From contig CP114484.1 of the NCBI GenBank assembly GCA_027186245.1, positions 9,868,001 through 9,932,000 of the forward strand: DNA of 64,000 bases, in the 5' to 3' direction. Below, piece by piece: positions 1 to 21,479 of the stretch. Position numbers and translations under genes: made by a program. Source of the DNA: Coriaria nepalensis. Its lineage: Eukaryota > Streptophyta > Magnoliopsida > Cucurbitales > Coriariaceae. Under the pieces are notes generated by a model. It saw nothing but the letters and a program-made list of their open reading frames with translations. It was not told the DNA's origin and ran no database searches. Position 1 is the stretch's first letter, and every line of letters starts with the position of its first letter.

Positions 1-1590
1 ATGAAAATAAGAAATTATTATTTTAGTGGTTAAATTATTATTTTGAACCCTATTCATACAACCACATGCTTTTTCTTTTTTCATCTCTTAACTTTCATTT
101 GACTCAATTGAGTCATTTAACCTTCATTTCTTTCATATTTTAGTCATTGAGAAAGAATAGATGAAAGATAAATATTAAAACAGTCTAAGAAGCTCTATTT
201 AACTTTTACTACATACAATTCTATCATTTTTTTACATTAACTTTTATTTTCGTCCTATCACTACCGTTGCTGCCGCTGCCTTCCTTCTCCGTCATCTTCG
301 CCCAACTCGCTGCTTCATCTCCATCAATTTCATCGTGCCACTATAGCTCCACCGTTGCTGCCCATGCCACCATTGACGGTGGTGTGGGCTAAGGTGGGAT
401 GGTGACGACAATGGTGGAAAAAATTGGGGTAGTGACAACAAAGTTGTAGCGATCAAGAATGGAGGCGAGAGGCCAAATTAGAGAGGTAGCGACAACGGAG
501 GTTCGGTGGTAGCAGTGGCAACAACAAAGTTTCAGTGCAACAATAAAGTTTTGATGTTGGTAATAGAACAAAAATGAAAATAAATAGATGAAAAATTAGT
601 AAATTTTTATTTAGTAAAAGTTAAGAGAAGGTTTTCAGAATTTTTTTATTTTTATTTTTTTTTCTCTTCTATCTACAGGACTAAAATAAGATAAAAAATG
701 AAAAATAAAAGCAAAAGTTAAGGGATGAAAATATAAAAATTACATAAATAAAGAAACTAAAATAATAATTTAACGTATATTTTTAATATCTTTCAAATGT
801 CAAGAATTTATATTTATATATTCTATAATTCAACTTTTAAATCCCTATATCATTAAAATTGAATTTTTCTATTCATCCAATTATTTTTAAATCACGATAA
901 TTAACATGATGAATTTTTAACACATAAATACTTATAATTTTAGTAATATCACGCTAGTAATAAAAAGTTCAAATAAAAATCCTTTAATCAAGATCCAAAT
1001 TAATTTTTTTTCTTTATATTTTATTCTAAATTTTTTTATATTTTCTCATTTCCTTTCTTAATTTTTTTTTTTTCATATAACCCGTTAATGAAGCTCGAGT
1101 TTCAGAGCTCCATCAATAATAATGGAGCTCAAATATAATCGAGCTCCATTAATAAAAAAAAAATTATATATATATATATAATATAAAAATTTTAAAATAA
1201 AAATATTAAAAAAATTCATACAAATTAAATTTATAATTTTTATTTTTATTGCTCACTAATTCAATTTAAAATTCGAATTTACATATTTTAAAATTTTACA
1301 TATACATTAAAAATATCATATCAATTTAAGTAATTAAAAAAAATGAACGAAAAGATTAAAAAATCTACGACATATAAACTAAAAGGCTACTAAAAAAGGA
1401 TATATACAAATTAAACTATAAAAAATATTAAAAAGTAACTAAATAGTAATATTTAAAGTAATTAAATTAATTAGAGCTAAAACGGCACGTCGGCATACTA
1501 GTACGCGTAAAACCCCAATCGCAGCAGACTGTACTGGAGTGTTCAATCTCTAAACTCCCTCTGCAGTCTGCAACGTTTCCATTACCAAAG
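1..1590. other. AT-rich flank and WHY2 promoter side, no gene
   Basis: Very AT-rich sequence with poly-A/T runs and a short (TA) tract near 1168-1182. Bases about 240-580 are more GC-rich, with GCT/GCC-like triplets and GGTGG-type repeats; they look like part of a dispersed repeat, but no protein family was recognised. A palindromic GAGCTC-containing stretch lies at about 1090-1146. The bases just before 1591 (GC-rich, 1480-1590) are the likely WHY2 promoter and leader. Confidence 0.6.
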
Positions 1591-3050
1591 ATGATGAAGT
1601 TTTCACGCCTGCTGAGGTCCAGGTATCAGTTTTCTTAGCTAACTCCTTTATCCTTTTCCAGTTTATATCCTCATTCTACTTGCTGGCGGAGAAAGATGAG
1701 AGATAGGGTTAGAACTTAGAAGTGCTCCTGTCCGTTTTTTTTAGATAAGCATATTATCTTCTTTCGCAAAGCATTCTACTGTTTGAGTTTTGTCAAATGA
1801 AAATCTTAGCTTCTTCTCTTGGAATTTTGCAGTTGAAGTTTTGATTTTATCATTTAGGAACCTAATATCTGTAGACGGTATACTCCAAACCATGTAAAGA
1901 GTAAAATGTGATAGTTTTAATTTGATCCTGAAATTGAAGTAGAATATAAGATTCTAGGGTTTACAAAGCTTGTGAATTTTGATTTTCTGCCTCCTAGGTA
2001 AATTAGAGCTTGAGTTGGAATGGTTTTGGTGATGAAAACTTATTGTTACGTCTGTAAAATTTAGGAAACCTGTTGATGTTAGAGATGCTATTTTGTTGCG
2101 GTCTTTTTCATCCCGAGCTGGCTTTACCAAAAATGATCAGAACTCTGCTGCTATAGGTGCTGGTTTTTTTTTTCTCCCTTAGGTTTATCATATTTTTCCA
2201 CCCTTATTTTATATGCTTATATGGTAAACCCAGTCTGTCTTTTTTATGGAAGCTGCAGGAAATACAACTGATCGGATATTTGCTCCTTATTCTGTATTCA
2301 AGGGCAAAGCTGCTCTCTCTATTAGTCCTGTTCCTCCAACTTTCACCAAATTGGAGGTTTATCATAGATTTTTTTTTTTTTTTTTGGTTTTTTCATCTTT
2401 TTCAATGTATTTTGTTTTATTCTAAATTTCAATCGACTAAATCATAATTTGCGGTCTTTTCTTTGTATTTTATAGTATGGGGCTGTTGTAGTGCAGCGCC
2501 GTGGCGTAATGATGTTGAAATTCTTGCCTGCCATTGGTGAGCGCAAGTATGACTCAGAAAAGAAGCAGGTAATATTCTCCGTTATTTTATCTCTGGTTTT
2601 AAGCTATTCATCAGTTGGGTCTTAGGTAACTACCTAGATGTTTTCCTTCAAGTGAGTATCATCTAGATTCTCATAGATATTATTTATATATATATAAATA
2701 TATATAAATATGTATGTATTTACCATAAAACATGCAAATGAAGAATTACATTGGATATTTTAGTTTTGATGTCCCTGTTTCAATCTAAATAACCAGTTTT
2801 TTTTAATACTGATTATTAGTTGATGTTTTGTAGTTATTTGCTTTGTCAGCGACAGAGCTTGGCACTTTGATTAGTATAGGTCCCAAAGATTCTTGTGAAT
2901 TCTTCCATGACCCTTCAATGAAATCAAGGTTAGTTTTATGCCATTTAGAAAATGGTTTGAATATTAAAATTATTTATGTTATCTTATCGTTAGCAATGGA
3001 GTTTCTTGCTCTTTGAGCCAAGTATATGAATGATATCCCCCCCACCGCCG

Positions 3051-3106
<56 letters not shown>

Positions 3107-3871
3107 GATCCATATTCAAATAATGATTGAGGTTAGTTGGTTGAAATTTTTTTCTGCTGCAGCAATGCTGGTCAAGTCAGGAAGAGCTTATCGATTAAGC
3201 CTGCTATGGATGGTAATGGCTATTTCATCTCTTTGAGTAAGTAAACTTTTCAGCACTTGCTAAAAACTTGGTATATTTTGCAAAAGATTTTGAGTTTCTG
3301 GATCACCAAATAGCTTTTAGTATGAACTTTAGCATTAAAGTAGCAAGTACTAATTTGCTCCAGATATTATATTAGCTTAAACTTCATACTCCAGTAATTG
3401 CAGAATTAATAACTGAAATTTATTCATTTCTCTCTTTTTTGGCAGTGGTTGTTGATAATACTCAAAAAACCAGAGAAAACTTCAGCATTCCTGTCACCGC
3501 CGGCGAATTTTCTGTAATGAAGACAGCTTGCAGTGTAAGTCTTGCAGAATTCTATAATTTCCTGTTATACCTAAGAAGTATGAAAATTCAATGAACGAGA
3601 TTCATCAGAAATCATTTTAGTTTTCTTCTTTCTTTCAAAGTAGATATGTTCCTTGCACAGTTTGCCTTTGATCTTCACGGTGTAATATATGAGTTTCTCT
3701 CCTTTTTAGTTTTTATTCTGAGACAATTATTTACATGTTACTTATATTGTGCAGTTTGCATTGCCCCACATTATGGGGTGGGATCGACTGACTAACCCGC
3801 CGAACTCAACAGGAGTGCCTACAACAGCAAAAGTGAATCCTAAATTTTCAGAACTCGAGTGGGATAGGTGA
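1591..3871 (+). CDS. WHY2: Whirly single-stranded DNA-binding protein, WHY2 type
   Basis: Eight exons join into a 229-residue protein: 1591-1622, 2065-2156, 2259-2356, 2476-2568, 2834-2928, 3163-3236, 3446-3534, 3755-3871. All junctions are GT-AG and the sum (690 bases) is in frame. The Whirly signature KGKAAL lies at residues 56-61, in the strand that binds single-stranded DNA and packs the tetramers. It is followed by the conserved [13 protein letters not shown] and GWDRLTNPP segments. The first ~35 residues are basic and Ser/Arg-rich with no acidic patch, as in a mitochondrial targeting peptide. The length is close to Arabidopsis WHY2 (about 238), and the C-terminus ends in the usual acidic/aromatic SELEWDR. 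Known role of the family: it coats single-stranded organelle DNA, limits illegitimate repair and affects organelle gene expression. Organelle assignment is by resemblance to WHY2 rather than WHY1/3. Confidence 0.93.
3053..3103. repeat. (CT)n microsatellite in WHY2 intron 5
   Basis: About 25 perfect CT units, 60 bases before the acceptor of WHY2 exon 6. It makes an unusually long pyrimidine tract upstream of a separate, normal acceptor. Confidence 0.95.
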
Positions 3872-4367
3872 TTTGTATCATATTATATCATATCAGATTC
3901 AAGAAATTGGAAGGGATTGCTAGACAGAGTGCTTCCCCATCTTCCTCTACTAGTTTTGGATTTATTCTGAAAAACAAACAAGTTAAGACAGATTTTCAAA
4001 TGTTTTGGTAAGTGTTGGCCCTAACATTCCTCATATGTTACCACTCTCTAGTGACTCTCTCCTTCCTTGTTATCAGTAAGTAGATTGAATGAATGGTTTG
4101 GTTTTACATTAACTTGTCTATTTAGTTATTTTCTAGTAAGTACCAGAAGATCCCTTAAATGAATTGACAGAATATTGCTATGAAGAACATGATCTAGTTA
4201 TGAAACAGTGTCTCAGCTATTGTCGGAAAAAGCAATGTTTTTTTACATTACCCTGTACAATACTGTTCTGTTTCCCTTTCAAAAAGGGACGATGAGATTA
4301 AACATGAACCTAACTAACCGCCGTGACCAACTGCATTGAATGGCCTATTACAACCGTTGAGAGTATC
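3872..4367. other. Convergent 3' ends of WHY2 and the ATL gene
   Basis: Holds the 3' untranslated regions of two genes transcribed towards each other. No further gene seen; the two transcripts could overlap. Confidence 0.6.
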
Positions 4368-5216
4368 TTAAGTAACAGAGCCATCGATTGATAAAATCTG
4401 ATGGTGAAGATCATGAGGCAAATTTGAAGGAGGTTGATTTTCAATATTATCATTAGAAGAAGGAGAAGGTGAAGGAGAAGGAGAAAGGACAGATAAACGA
4501 CAAAGGGGGCAAGTGGTTTGAGTAGAGAGCCAGTGATCAATACAGTCCATGTGAAACATATGCCCACAAGCTGGTAGTTGTTGAACCCTTTCCTCCGCTT
4601 TGTATTCCCCCAGGCATACTGAACAACTGTGCCCAAAAACAAGAAAAAACGAAAGAAAGACCAAACCATGTTTTTCTATGATCTTAAATCAGGAAATTTT
4701 TGTATAGAGTGAGCAAAATAAACCCACTTACTGTGTATCAGTGACTGAGAAGCTCTCCGTATACACAACAATGGGTAGCATCTCTCTTACTTCTTTCTTC
4801 AAACCCGTCTCAGCCTACTTCACCAAAACATCAGCAATAACGAAGAAATACACATATATAGTATAAGCCCGTGAATATCATTCCTAAAATAATACTCTTG
4901 ATTTAACCGCTAAAATTAAGTAAATGAGCTCCCCAGTTACTAAAAAAAAAAAAAAAAAATTATATAAATATCTTACTCTGGTGGAGGTATTATTTGAGAG
5001 AGAAGACCTTTGCATCGGAACAGTGGGCCAGCTGTGCCTTCTACGACGGAGATAGAGCAAGTAGAAGAAGAAGAGAATGAGGAAAGTGCAAAGGATAGGG
5101 ACGCAGAATATGAAAAACTGGTAGATCTTGAGCTCGGGTGGTGATGATTTTGTATTTGGACTTTCTTCTGAAACATTCGAGTTGAATTTTGATGGATCTA
5201 AATGATTATAAGCCAT
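4368..5216 (-). CDS. RING-H2 finger E3 ubiquitin ligase, ATL family
   Basis: Three exons on the minus strand (5216-4977, 4814-4732, 4626-4368) give 193 residues in frame. Residues 31-56 form one hydrophobic membrane segment followed at once by a run of arginines. The ATL-type GLK (GLD-like) box is in exon 2. A complete RING-H2 finger is at residues 109-150: C109, C112, C128, H130, H133, C136, C147, C150, with the WLSTQTTCPLC core. A Ser-Pro repeat follows (about residues 155-165). ATL proteins are membrane-anchored E3 ligases that take ubiquitin from E2 enzymes. The linker before the finger and the short tail most resemble the Arabidopsis ATL7/ATL58/ATL59 group, but that is from memory. The gene is tail to tail with WHY2, only about 500 bases apart. 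Substrate unknown. Confidence 0.88.
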
Positions 5217-6839
5217 TTCCCAAATCTATAACACAAGATAAAAAAAACTTCCAAAATCAGTTGTTATTGTTCTTGAAATGAAAACCGTAGTGAAAATCCA
5301 GATCAGAAGTACAAAGTATGGAGTTGCTTTTTTTAATGCCAAGTAGTACAAAGCAATCCAAACATATCTTTCAGTTCTCAGGATATATTAACTAAATACT
5401 TGAGATTATTCATTCATTATTATAAGGGAAAAAAATTTAAAAAAATAAAAAATAAAAAAAAGGCTTTACCTTATCTCAGATGTATCGAGTTATTTTAATC
5501 TCAATTATTAATTTTATAATTTTATATAATATTAAATATATTAATTTATCTTAATTTCACGTATTAATTTTATAATTTTATATAAATTTTATTTATTACC
5601 CGTAAATAATATCATATTCTTAAAACACGAACCAAAAGGCAACCCTAGATCAGAAAGACCAAGAAGGAGGGGATGCTCTTTGATTCTATGATGTTGTATA
5701 ATGATTGGCCAAAAGGGAATCTACCTTTTAGTGGAGTGATCTTATCATCTTATGCTATCTTATGCTTAAACATAGTATTTGGGAAAACAAGTCAGTCTAC
5801 CTCAGCAAGTCTTCTTTACTGCAACATGAGTTTATTTATTTTATTTTTTTATTAATTTATTATTAATTTTATTTTTTCTATTACTCTTCTTTCCTGCAAC
5901 AAGAAAACGTAGCTTGAAAATGGTTTGTGCATAACACTTACCCTTACCATGCGAGGAAGGGTCGTGCCCACCTCGTTAGCGATTCTGATTGTCTAAGATC
6001 ATCTTCATAGAGAATCAAAGATTTTACTTTCTAAAAATAAGAAAAAGACCAGATTTTCATTTTTTATATTCATGTGATCATAACCACAAATATATATATA
6101 TATATATATATAATCATATATCATAAACATAGCAATTATATAAAAATGTCTATTATAGATATCTATAATATAAGAGTGTTTATTTAATTTTAATGGGATA
6201 TAACATCAACGAAGCATTTTGAAGTTGAAAGACCATTTATCAATTTGAGGCCCACTGCTGTTTCCATTTTGCTTCGAAGAGGCGACCTTTTAGAAAAGGA
6301 CGAGCCAACCCCACTCTTGTACTACTTTCTACCTACTGTTTTGTTGCTTTCAGATTCAATTACCCATGAATATCAATCATCCACCTTCCTACTAGTAAAA
6401 AATGTCATTTATTCCTATTAGTGCAGTGCAAAGATTTTGGTTTAGCTGGTATCCGAAATGGAGCTGCAAGAGATTAGTTAAGCTGCTGTACTGTAATTTT
6501 CTGCAAGGTTAACTAAATTTTCATTTAGATTATTAACTAAAATTCCGACTCAAAGATATCGATTGTTCGGTTCTATTAGTGGTCCAGTTGATGAACATAG
6601 CCAATCAGACCTTACTTATTCGCTCCTTACCCAGATATGGATGGAAAGAACATGAATAATGAGGAACATAGATCCTTTTCCTACGCTCTGTTGGGCTCTA
6701 AGAAAGGATGCCAAAATTTGAGAGTAGAATGTGTTCAATTACACATGAGTACAACTGCTGTAAACTTGAGGTCCTTCGACTTTTCATGGTGATCTCTTAT
6801 GGAAACCCACATGAAAGGGAAGAAAAAAGCCTATTAATT
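5217..6839. other. Intergenic, no gene recognised
   Basis: The ATL promoter side (5217-5650, AT-rich with ATTTTATAATTTTATAT-like repeats) is followed by mixed sequence with a (AT)n run at about 6089-6112. Short open frames such as 5673-5855 have no recognisable domain and no splice context. Confidence 0.55.
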
Positions 6840-8492
6840 ACGCCAGTAAAGATTCATAAGAGTCTCTACCTGTCTTGTTGGGAACTTCTATGTATCTCTT
6901 CCGGATCCCACATTGTTCAGCCAAGTATTTCTCAGATCATCAATCATGCCACCTTGGACTTACTTCATACCCTTTCTTACCTGAGCAGGGGATAATTATT
7001 ATTTCAATATCCCATTTCCCATACAATAAAATAAACCTTATCTACATTAATCAAACTTTGTTGGAGCAAGCAGTCTGATTTATAGATTGCATTCTATTGC
7101 ATCATACTATGTTGAAAATCAAAAGCATTATAACGAATCATGATGGAAAAGAAAATGAATATCATACCGGGCAGTTCCACCGCTTTTGTACTGCAAGAGA
7201 ACTTCTTCTTCTTCTTGTACGAAGATTTCTCGATGTCGAGAGTTACTCCTGAAGGCCGGCAAGGTAATACATGATTAGCCCCATATTACATTAAAGCCAC
7301 AAAGAAAAGGGATTAGCAACCAACAAAGTAGAAGGAACGGGATGGTGCAGAGAAAAACTCTATTTGTCTCACCATAGAGTGCTTCCAGGCATGGGAAGGT
7401 CCTTATCTTTGACAGTTGTATGTAAAGCTTGCAGAAGGCATTTGTCCAAAAGTGCATCCACATCCTCAGTTGATAGTGTATGTTGATCATTCGAGTCATC
7501 AGATGCAATGTTTTCTGTAATCTTGAAATCACCTACTCCAGAAATTCAGTCTTCAGAAGTGCTTCCAAAGGTTGGTCAAAAGCAGAGCTAGGTCCACATT
7601 CAGTTTCCTCAACAGATTTCCCTACCTGTTCATTATCCATACCGTCACTGGCACCTTCTTCTACATCAGAAGCTTGAGAGAGTGATACCAAAGCCGGATC
7701 TTCAAACTCAACATCTACTAAGAAGCCTGCATTCGGCAGTCACCTCCACAGGTCCCCTACCCAAAAGAAGGAAAAAGAAAAGGAAAAAAACACACACACA
7801 CACACACACACACATAAAGTCATGTTAACAATTAAGAGCAATAAATTTTCAACTACTACATGGTCAGTTTCCAGAAGTACTTGCCAGAGTCAATCCCTGT
7901 AATAGTGCATAATTCTTAAAGCCTTCCCTCGTAGAACAGCTTTTAATGCTCCACTGCTACTCATAGTAGTCAGCCCAACCTACAAAAAATATATCACCCA
8001 ATTTTATCTTGTTCAAATGCATCAAACAGATCATTTTGATGGAGGAGGAGGAAAAAAAATTAAAAATTAAAAACTTACAGCAATAGGAGCTGGATTGCCC
8101 GGGACTTTCACTGCCCATGGCTCGGCAGCCGAGAATGCAGGTAGACCTTCAGAAGGAACACTGATACCAGGGAACATCAGATCTGCACCTAGAATCACAA
8201 AGTGAGAAACCTCACCCCCTTTCAGAATGAAGGCAGGTAAGAGCTCTGGAGTCTTCCAGAGTGCGAAAACTGCAATCTGAAAAAGTTGTTAACCTAAAGA
8301 AGCTCTTCAAAGCAAGCTAATAACAAAGTGCCTAGAGCACTTGACATCTATAGATTATAGACAGAAAAAGGGAATAGAGTCACCTGTGGGGAGTATTTCG
8401 GTGCCTCGCTCATCTACATCAAAAAAATAGGAAAGCTGCCTTCTACTATATACATGGACACGGTTTTGAAACTTCCCAACTGTTAGCTTAAC
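6840..8492 (-). pseudogene. eIF2D (ligatin) pseudogene with 5' loss, stops and an internal deletion
   Basis: Read on the minus strand, pieces of eukaryotic initiation factor 2D follow each other with intron-like gaps. The exon at 8492-8384 (GKFQNRVHVY, DERGTEILPT) is open. Next comes the FALWKTPELLPAFILKGGE / GADLMFPGISVPSEGLPAFS block at about 8275-8090, then TTMSSSGALKAVLRGKALR at about 7980-7895. That last block runs into a TGA where the family has Ser (RD-stop-LW). After it come the acidic linker and the STEDVDALLDKCLLQALHT block (about 7735-7370, with a stop and a frame change near 7530). The block at 7260-7170 runs straight from the middle of the protein (VTLDIEKSSYKK) into the C-terminal SUI1 domain (KKFSCSTKAVELPG). 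The last exon (about 6990-6845) carries the KKGYEV and KRYIEV remnants with stops. No first exon (PUA-side N-terminus) was found upstream. Intron positions are kept, so it derives from gene DNA, not a cDNA copy. Confidence 0.85.
7789..7814. repeat. (CA)n microsatellite
   Basis: About 12 CA units inside an intron of the eIF2D pseudogene. Confidence 0.95.
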
Positions 8493-9750
8493 CTGAAATA
8501 TTTATACCAAAAGTACAGTGGATATTAACGTGCAAGTTCTCGAGCTACCTCGCTTCGAAACAATAATTACGCAAAAAGAGGGACAGGAAACTTGGTAAAA
8601 TAATATGATATACACTTCTTTTCCTCATCTCTTTGAATAAACAAAGAAAAAAGAATTGATAAGCAACCCGATATTCTAGCTTACATACTAGAAACTGAAA
8701 CTAGCTCAACTTCCACCCATTAATCGATCGGATAGAAATGCAGCAGTAAGTAAAATGTCTTGCAAGGAAGTAATATGATATTCATATTCAAATTCAGTTC
8801 TGGTTGAAAATGGCAAAGTTCCAAGCAAAAACAAGACTGTATCAAATACTACTTACAGAACATCCAACAGGCAATGAAATCCAAAATAAATTTTTTCTTT
8901 GTTAAATTTAATTAAATTATTTTTGCTACAATTTTTTCTTAAAAAATTATTATAATAAATTTATAAATTTATATATTTTCTTCCTTTTATTTTTTTTCAC
9001 CTCATCTTCATTTAGAGCTCGTACTTCACCTCATCTTCATCTCACCTTATAAAAAAAATATCACATCAGCTATTTTGCATGAAAAAATAATTAAAATAAT
9101 AAAAAAAAAAAATTCGATTTTAATAATATCAAAATTAACTTTTTTTTTTAATCTAAACTTAAATAAAGATAAATTCGTAATATTTAAATTATATAAAAAT
9201 AAAAAAAATAAATTTAAAAGTGAATTAACACTTTCTAATCATGACCAAATTAAAAAGTAAATAAATTTTCACCCGCTACCACAAAAGTGATAAATATAGA
9301 TTTAATTAGATTTTAATTTTAAATTTATTATTATTTATTTTTTAAATTAAGAAAAGTGGGAGCCCAATAAAAACGGAGTTTACACTAAATTAAAAATTTA
9401 AGAGCATTTACATCCGAATTTTAAAAAATATTTATTTAATATAATTTTTAAAAAATTGATAAAAAATTATAAAAAACACTTTGTATCTAATTATTTATAT
9501 TTAACTCTATTTTCATATTTACTATAATAAAATTACTATCTAAATTTTTTTATTATTAATATTTTTTTTTAATCAATTCTCGTACTTTAAAAAAAAAAAA
9601 TAATATTTAATTAATATATATATATAAAAATAAAGAATCAACAAAAATTTCATATTAACTAAGTCAAATTTAGATGACCGTATGAATTTGATGCTCTTCT
9701 ACATTTCAAAGAAAGGACCTGTGCATTTCAAATTATGAAATGAAACAATA
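8493..9750. other. AT-rich intergenic sequence
   Basis: No gene seen. The part 8880-9650 is extremely AT-rich with long A and T runs; the open frame at 9075-9260 is a low-complexity Lys/Ile/Asn product of that composition. Confidence 0.65.
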
Positions 9751-9751
9751 A

Positions 9752-9753
9752 GT

Positions 9754-9796
<43 letters not shown>
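9752..9796. repeat. (GA)n tract in the DRP2 promoter/leader
   Basis: Nearly perfect GA repeats about 230 bases before the DRP2 start codon. GA/CT tracts are common in plant core promoters and leaders and can bind BPC/GAGA-binding factors; that role here is inference. Confidence 0.85.
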
Positions 9797-9799
<3 letters not shown>

Positions 9800-9908
9800 C
9801 CGTTTCTCTTCCTTCGTTCTTCCAAGCGGCTGAAATTCTAACAGTTGTGACTTGTGAGAGATCTATCCTCGACGGATCTCTATCTCTTCTCCTTCCTAGG
9901 GTTTCCGT

Positions 9909-9995
9909 ATGATCGATTTCTTCTCCGTGATTGATCCACAGCTCTCTACCTTCGCTCTTTTGGAGATTTGCTCTTTGTGCGATTCGGTGTTGTAG
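9909..9995 (+). other. Upstream ORF in the DRP2 leader
   Basis: A 28-codon ATG...TAG frame (MIDFFSVIDP...) ends 32 bases before the DRP2 ATG. The sequence after the GA tract looks like leader (CT-rich, no intron signals), so the frame is likely in the mRNA. Translation is not proven. Confidence 0.4.
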
Positions 9996-10027
9996 ATCGC
10001 TGATCTTGAGGTATTTTTGTGGAATAA

Positions 10028-19616
<9,589 letters not shown>

Positions 19617-21479
19617 AAGTTGATTTTCTCATGATTCCAATATTATATTCCCTTGCATTTTTGGGTGGGTGATGAAATACTAAGCTGCAGTTAGAAAATG
19701 ATTGTTTGAGCAAAACCGGTCTTTTTCTGAAATTCATGTATGAATTTGCTTGGGATCAATCATATATAGGATGGGGGAGATATAGAGAGTGTTTATTTTT
19801 TTGTTCTTGTAGTTCCTCGACTGCCAGGTGTCAGTCTCTGTCCTTCCCCATTTGATCAAACAACTGGATTTGAAGTTATCCTTCAACTCCAAATTATTAT
19901 ATTTGTGGATCCAATATCTTTACCTGTTTGACTGATTTTTTGTTTGGCCAAAACCCGTTTTGACTGATTACAAATTCTAGTTTTGGACTTATAAATGTAT
20001 TCTGGGTTGTATCGATTCTCTGATTCTATATATGATGTGTATTTTTTCAATCTCTATCATGTCTCCTGTATCTTTTGGGTTGCAGTAATGTGGTTGTTTT
20101 CAATATCGTATTAATTTAAATGATGTGACATATTTTTACCCGTGCACTAAGTTTAGTTCAGAATTATCTGAATCTTTCTTTTATTGGAGTATTTTTCCCC
20201 CTTTTTACTCACCTTTGATCTCTGTGGATGAAATTTCACATACGCCTCTTTGATAGCGTAGTGTGAGTATTTGGATTATGCGATCCCAGAGCCGAAAATT
20301 AGTTTGATGTGATCGTAAACCGGATTATGTGGGTCAGAATTCAGTTTTAGCGTCAGATGATTCAAATTGGCTTTTGAAACGTATCACCAATTCTATAACT
20401 AGATATGCATTTCAACTGAAATTTTGAGTTATAAATCGATACGTCTCGAGTATATTTTGTAGAAACGACAATAATCTGTTTATACTCATTTTGTATTTGA
20501 TTAGTCTTATGGGCTTAAACTAATTTCTTGGACTCGGAATTTGATCAGGAATTTATCAGGAGTATAGTATACGCATTTAAAGCACAAGTCTACATAACAA
20601 GGACGGCATTTTATTAACCGTTAATTTTATTAATACGTTATTTAGTTATTTTATGAATATATAGCGATAAATAAGTCATTTAAATTTTATATAATTGATG
20701 ATGTGTTAGAAAATTACGATTGAGATTGCGTTTTATTCAATCACAATCGCGGATTTGGATCTCTCTGATCGAATCCAAATCAATAGTTCGAAAGTGCACA
20801 TATATGTAAAGTTACCTGCGTAATTTCAATTTGTTCTTTACTTATTTTGAAAAGGATATTGACTAGGGCCATACGTATGTGTCTGTGAGTGAGCCCGAAA
20901 GTAAATGACGAGTTAATAACTGTCACTTACCCGCCAAATTCTATTGGACCCATTTAGATTTTGACTTTGACTTACATCTTCTCTCGCAATCGTTATTACC
21001 GTTATATACCCGCCCAAAGTGGAATACACATTATACACTTCTTTTATTGGCTCACATATTTCACTTTGAAAACTTCATTTCTATTAAAATCTTAAATTCT
21101 TATGTTACTTGCGAGTTAAAATATTTGAAGTAAATTGTAAGTTGAAAAACCAAATTAAATTGTCATTAACAAAAACTCGACTATATAAAATTAATTTGAT
21201 TTTGCCGCCAAATAAATTTGTTGGGTCAATGCCAGTTGAGATGATCAAACTTTTGCATAACGGGAAAAATAAAAGAAAAAAAAACTAATTTTTCTTAGTA
21301 GGGTAGAGTGGTGCATTTTCACATCAATAAAGCAAAGATACATAGATGTTACAAAAGTTTAACAGAGATTCTAATATACTAGGGGTACCTACGTGGATAC
21401 CCTAGGGTCCCACTGGGACCCATGGTATCTAAGTGAATATTCCTACTATATTCTAGAATGCCTCTAGGTTTACCATTAG
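19617..21479. other. DRP2 3' region and intergenic space before the SUN gene
   Basis: The first ~500 bases are likely DRP2 3' untranslated sequence. No gene was recognised in 20100-21480. The convergent SUN gene ends at 21480, and its 3' UTR should reach into about 21300. Confidence 0.55.

Noticed and set aside
2157..2447. 96-codon frame rich in Phe/Leu
   Set aside because: It spans WHY2 introns and exon 3 in the wrong frame; T-rich intron translation.
4310..4669. 119-codon minus-strand frame
   Set aside because: Out-of-frame shadow of the RING-H2 exon, whose Cys/His pattern is found only in the other frame.
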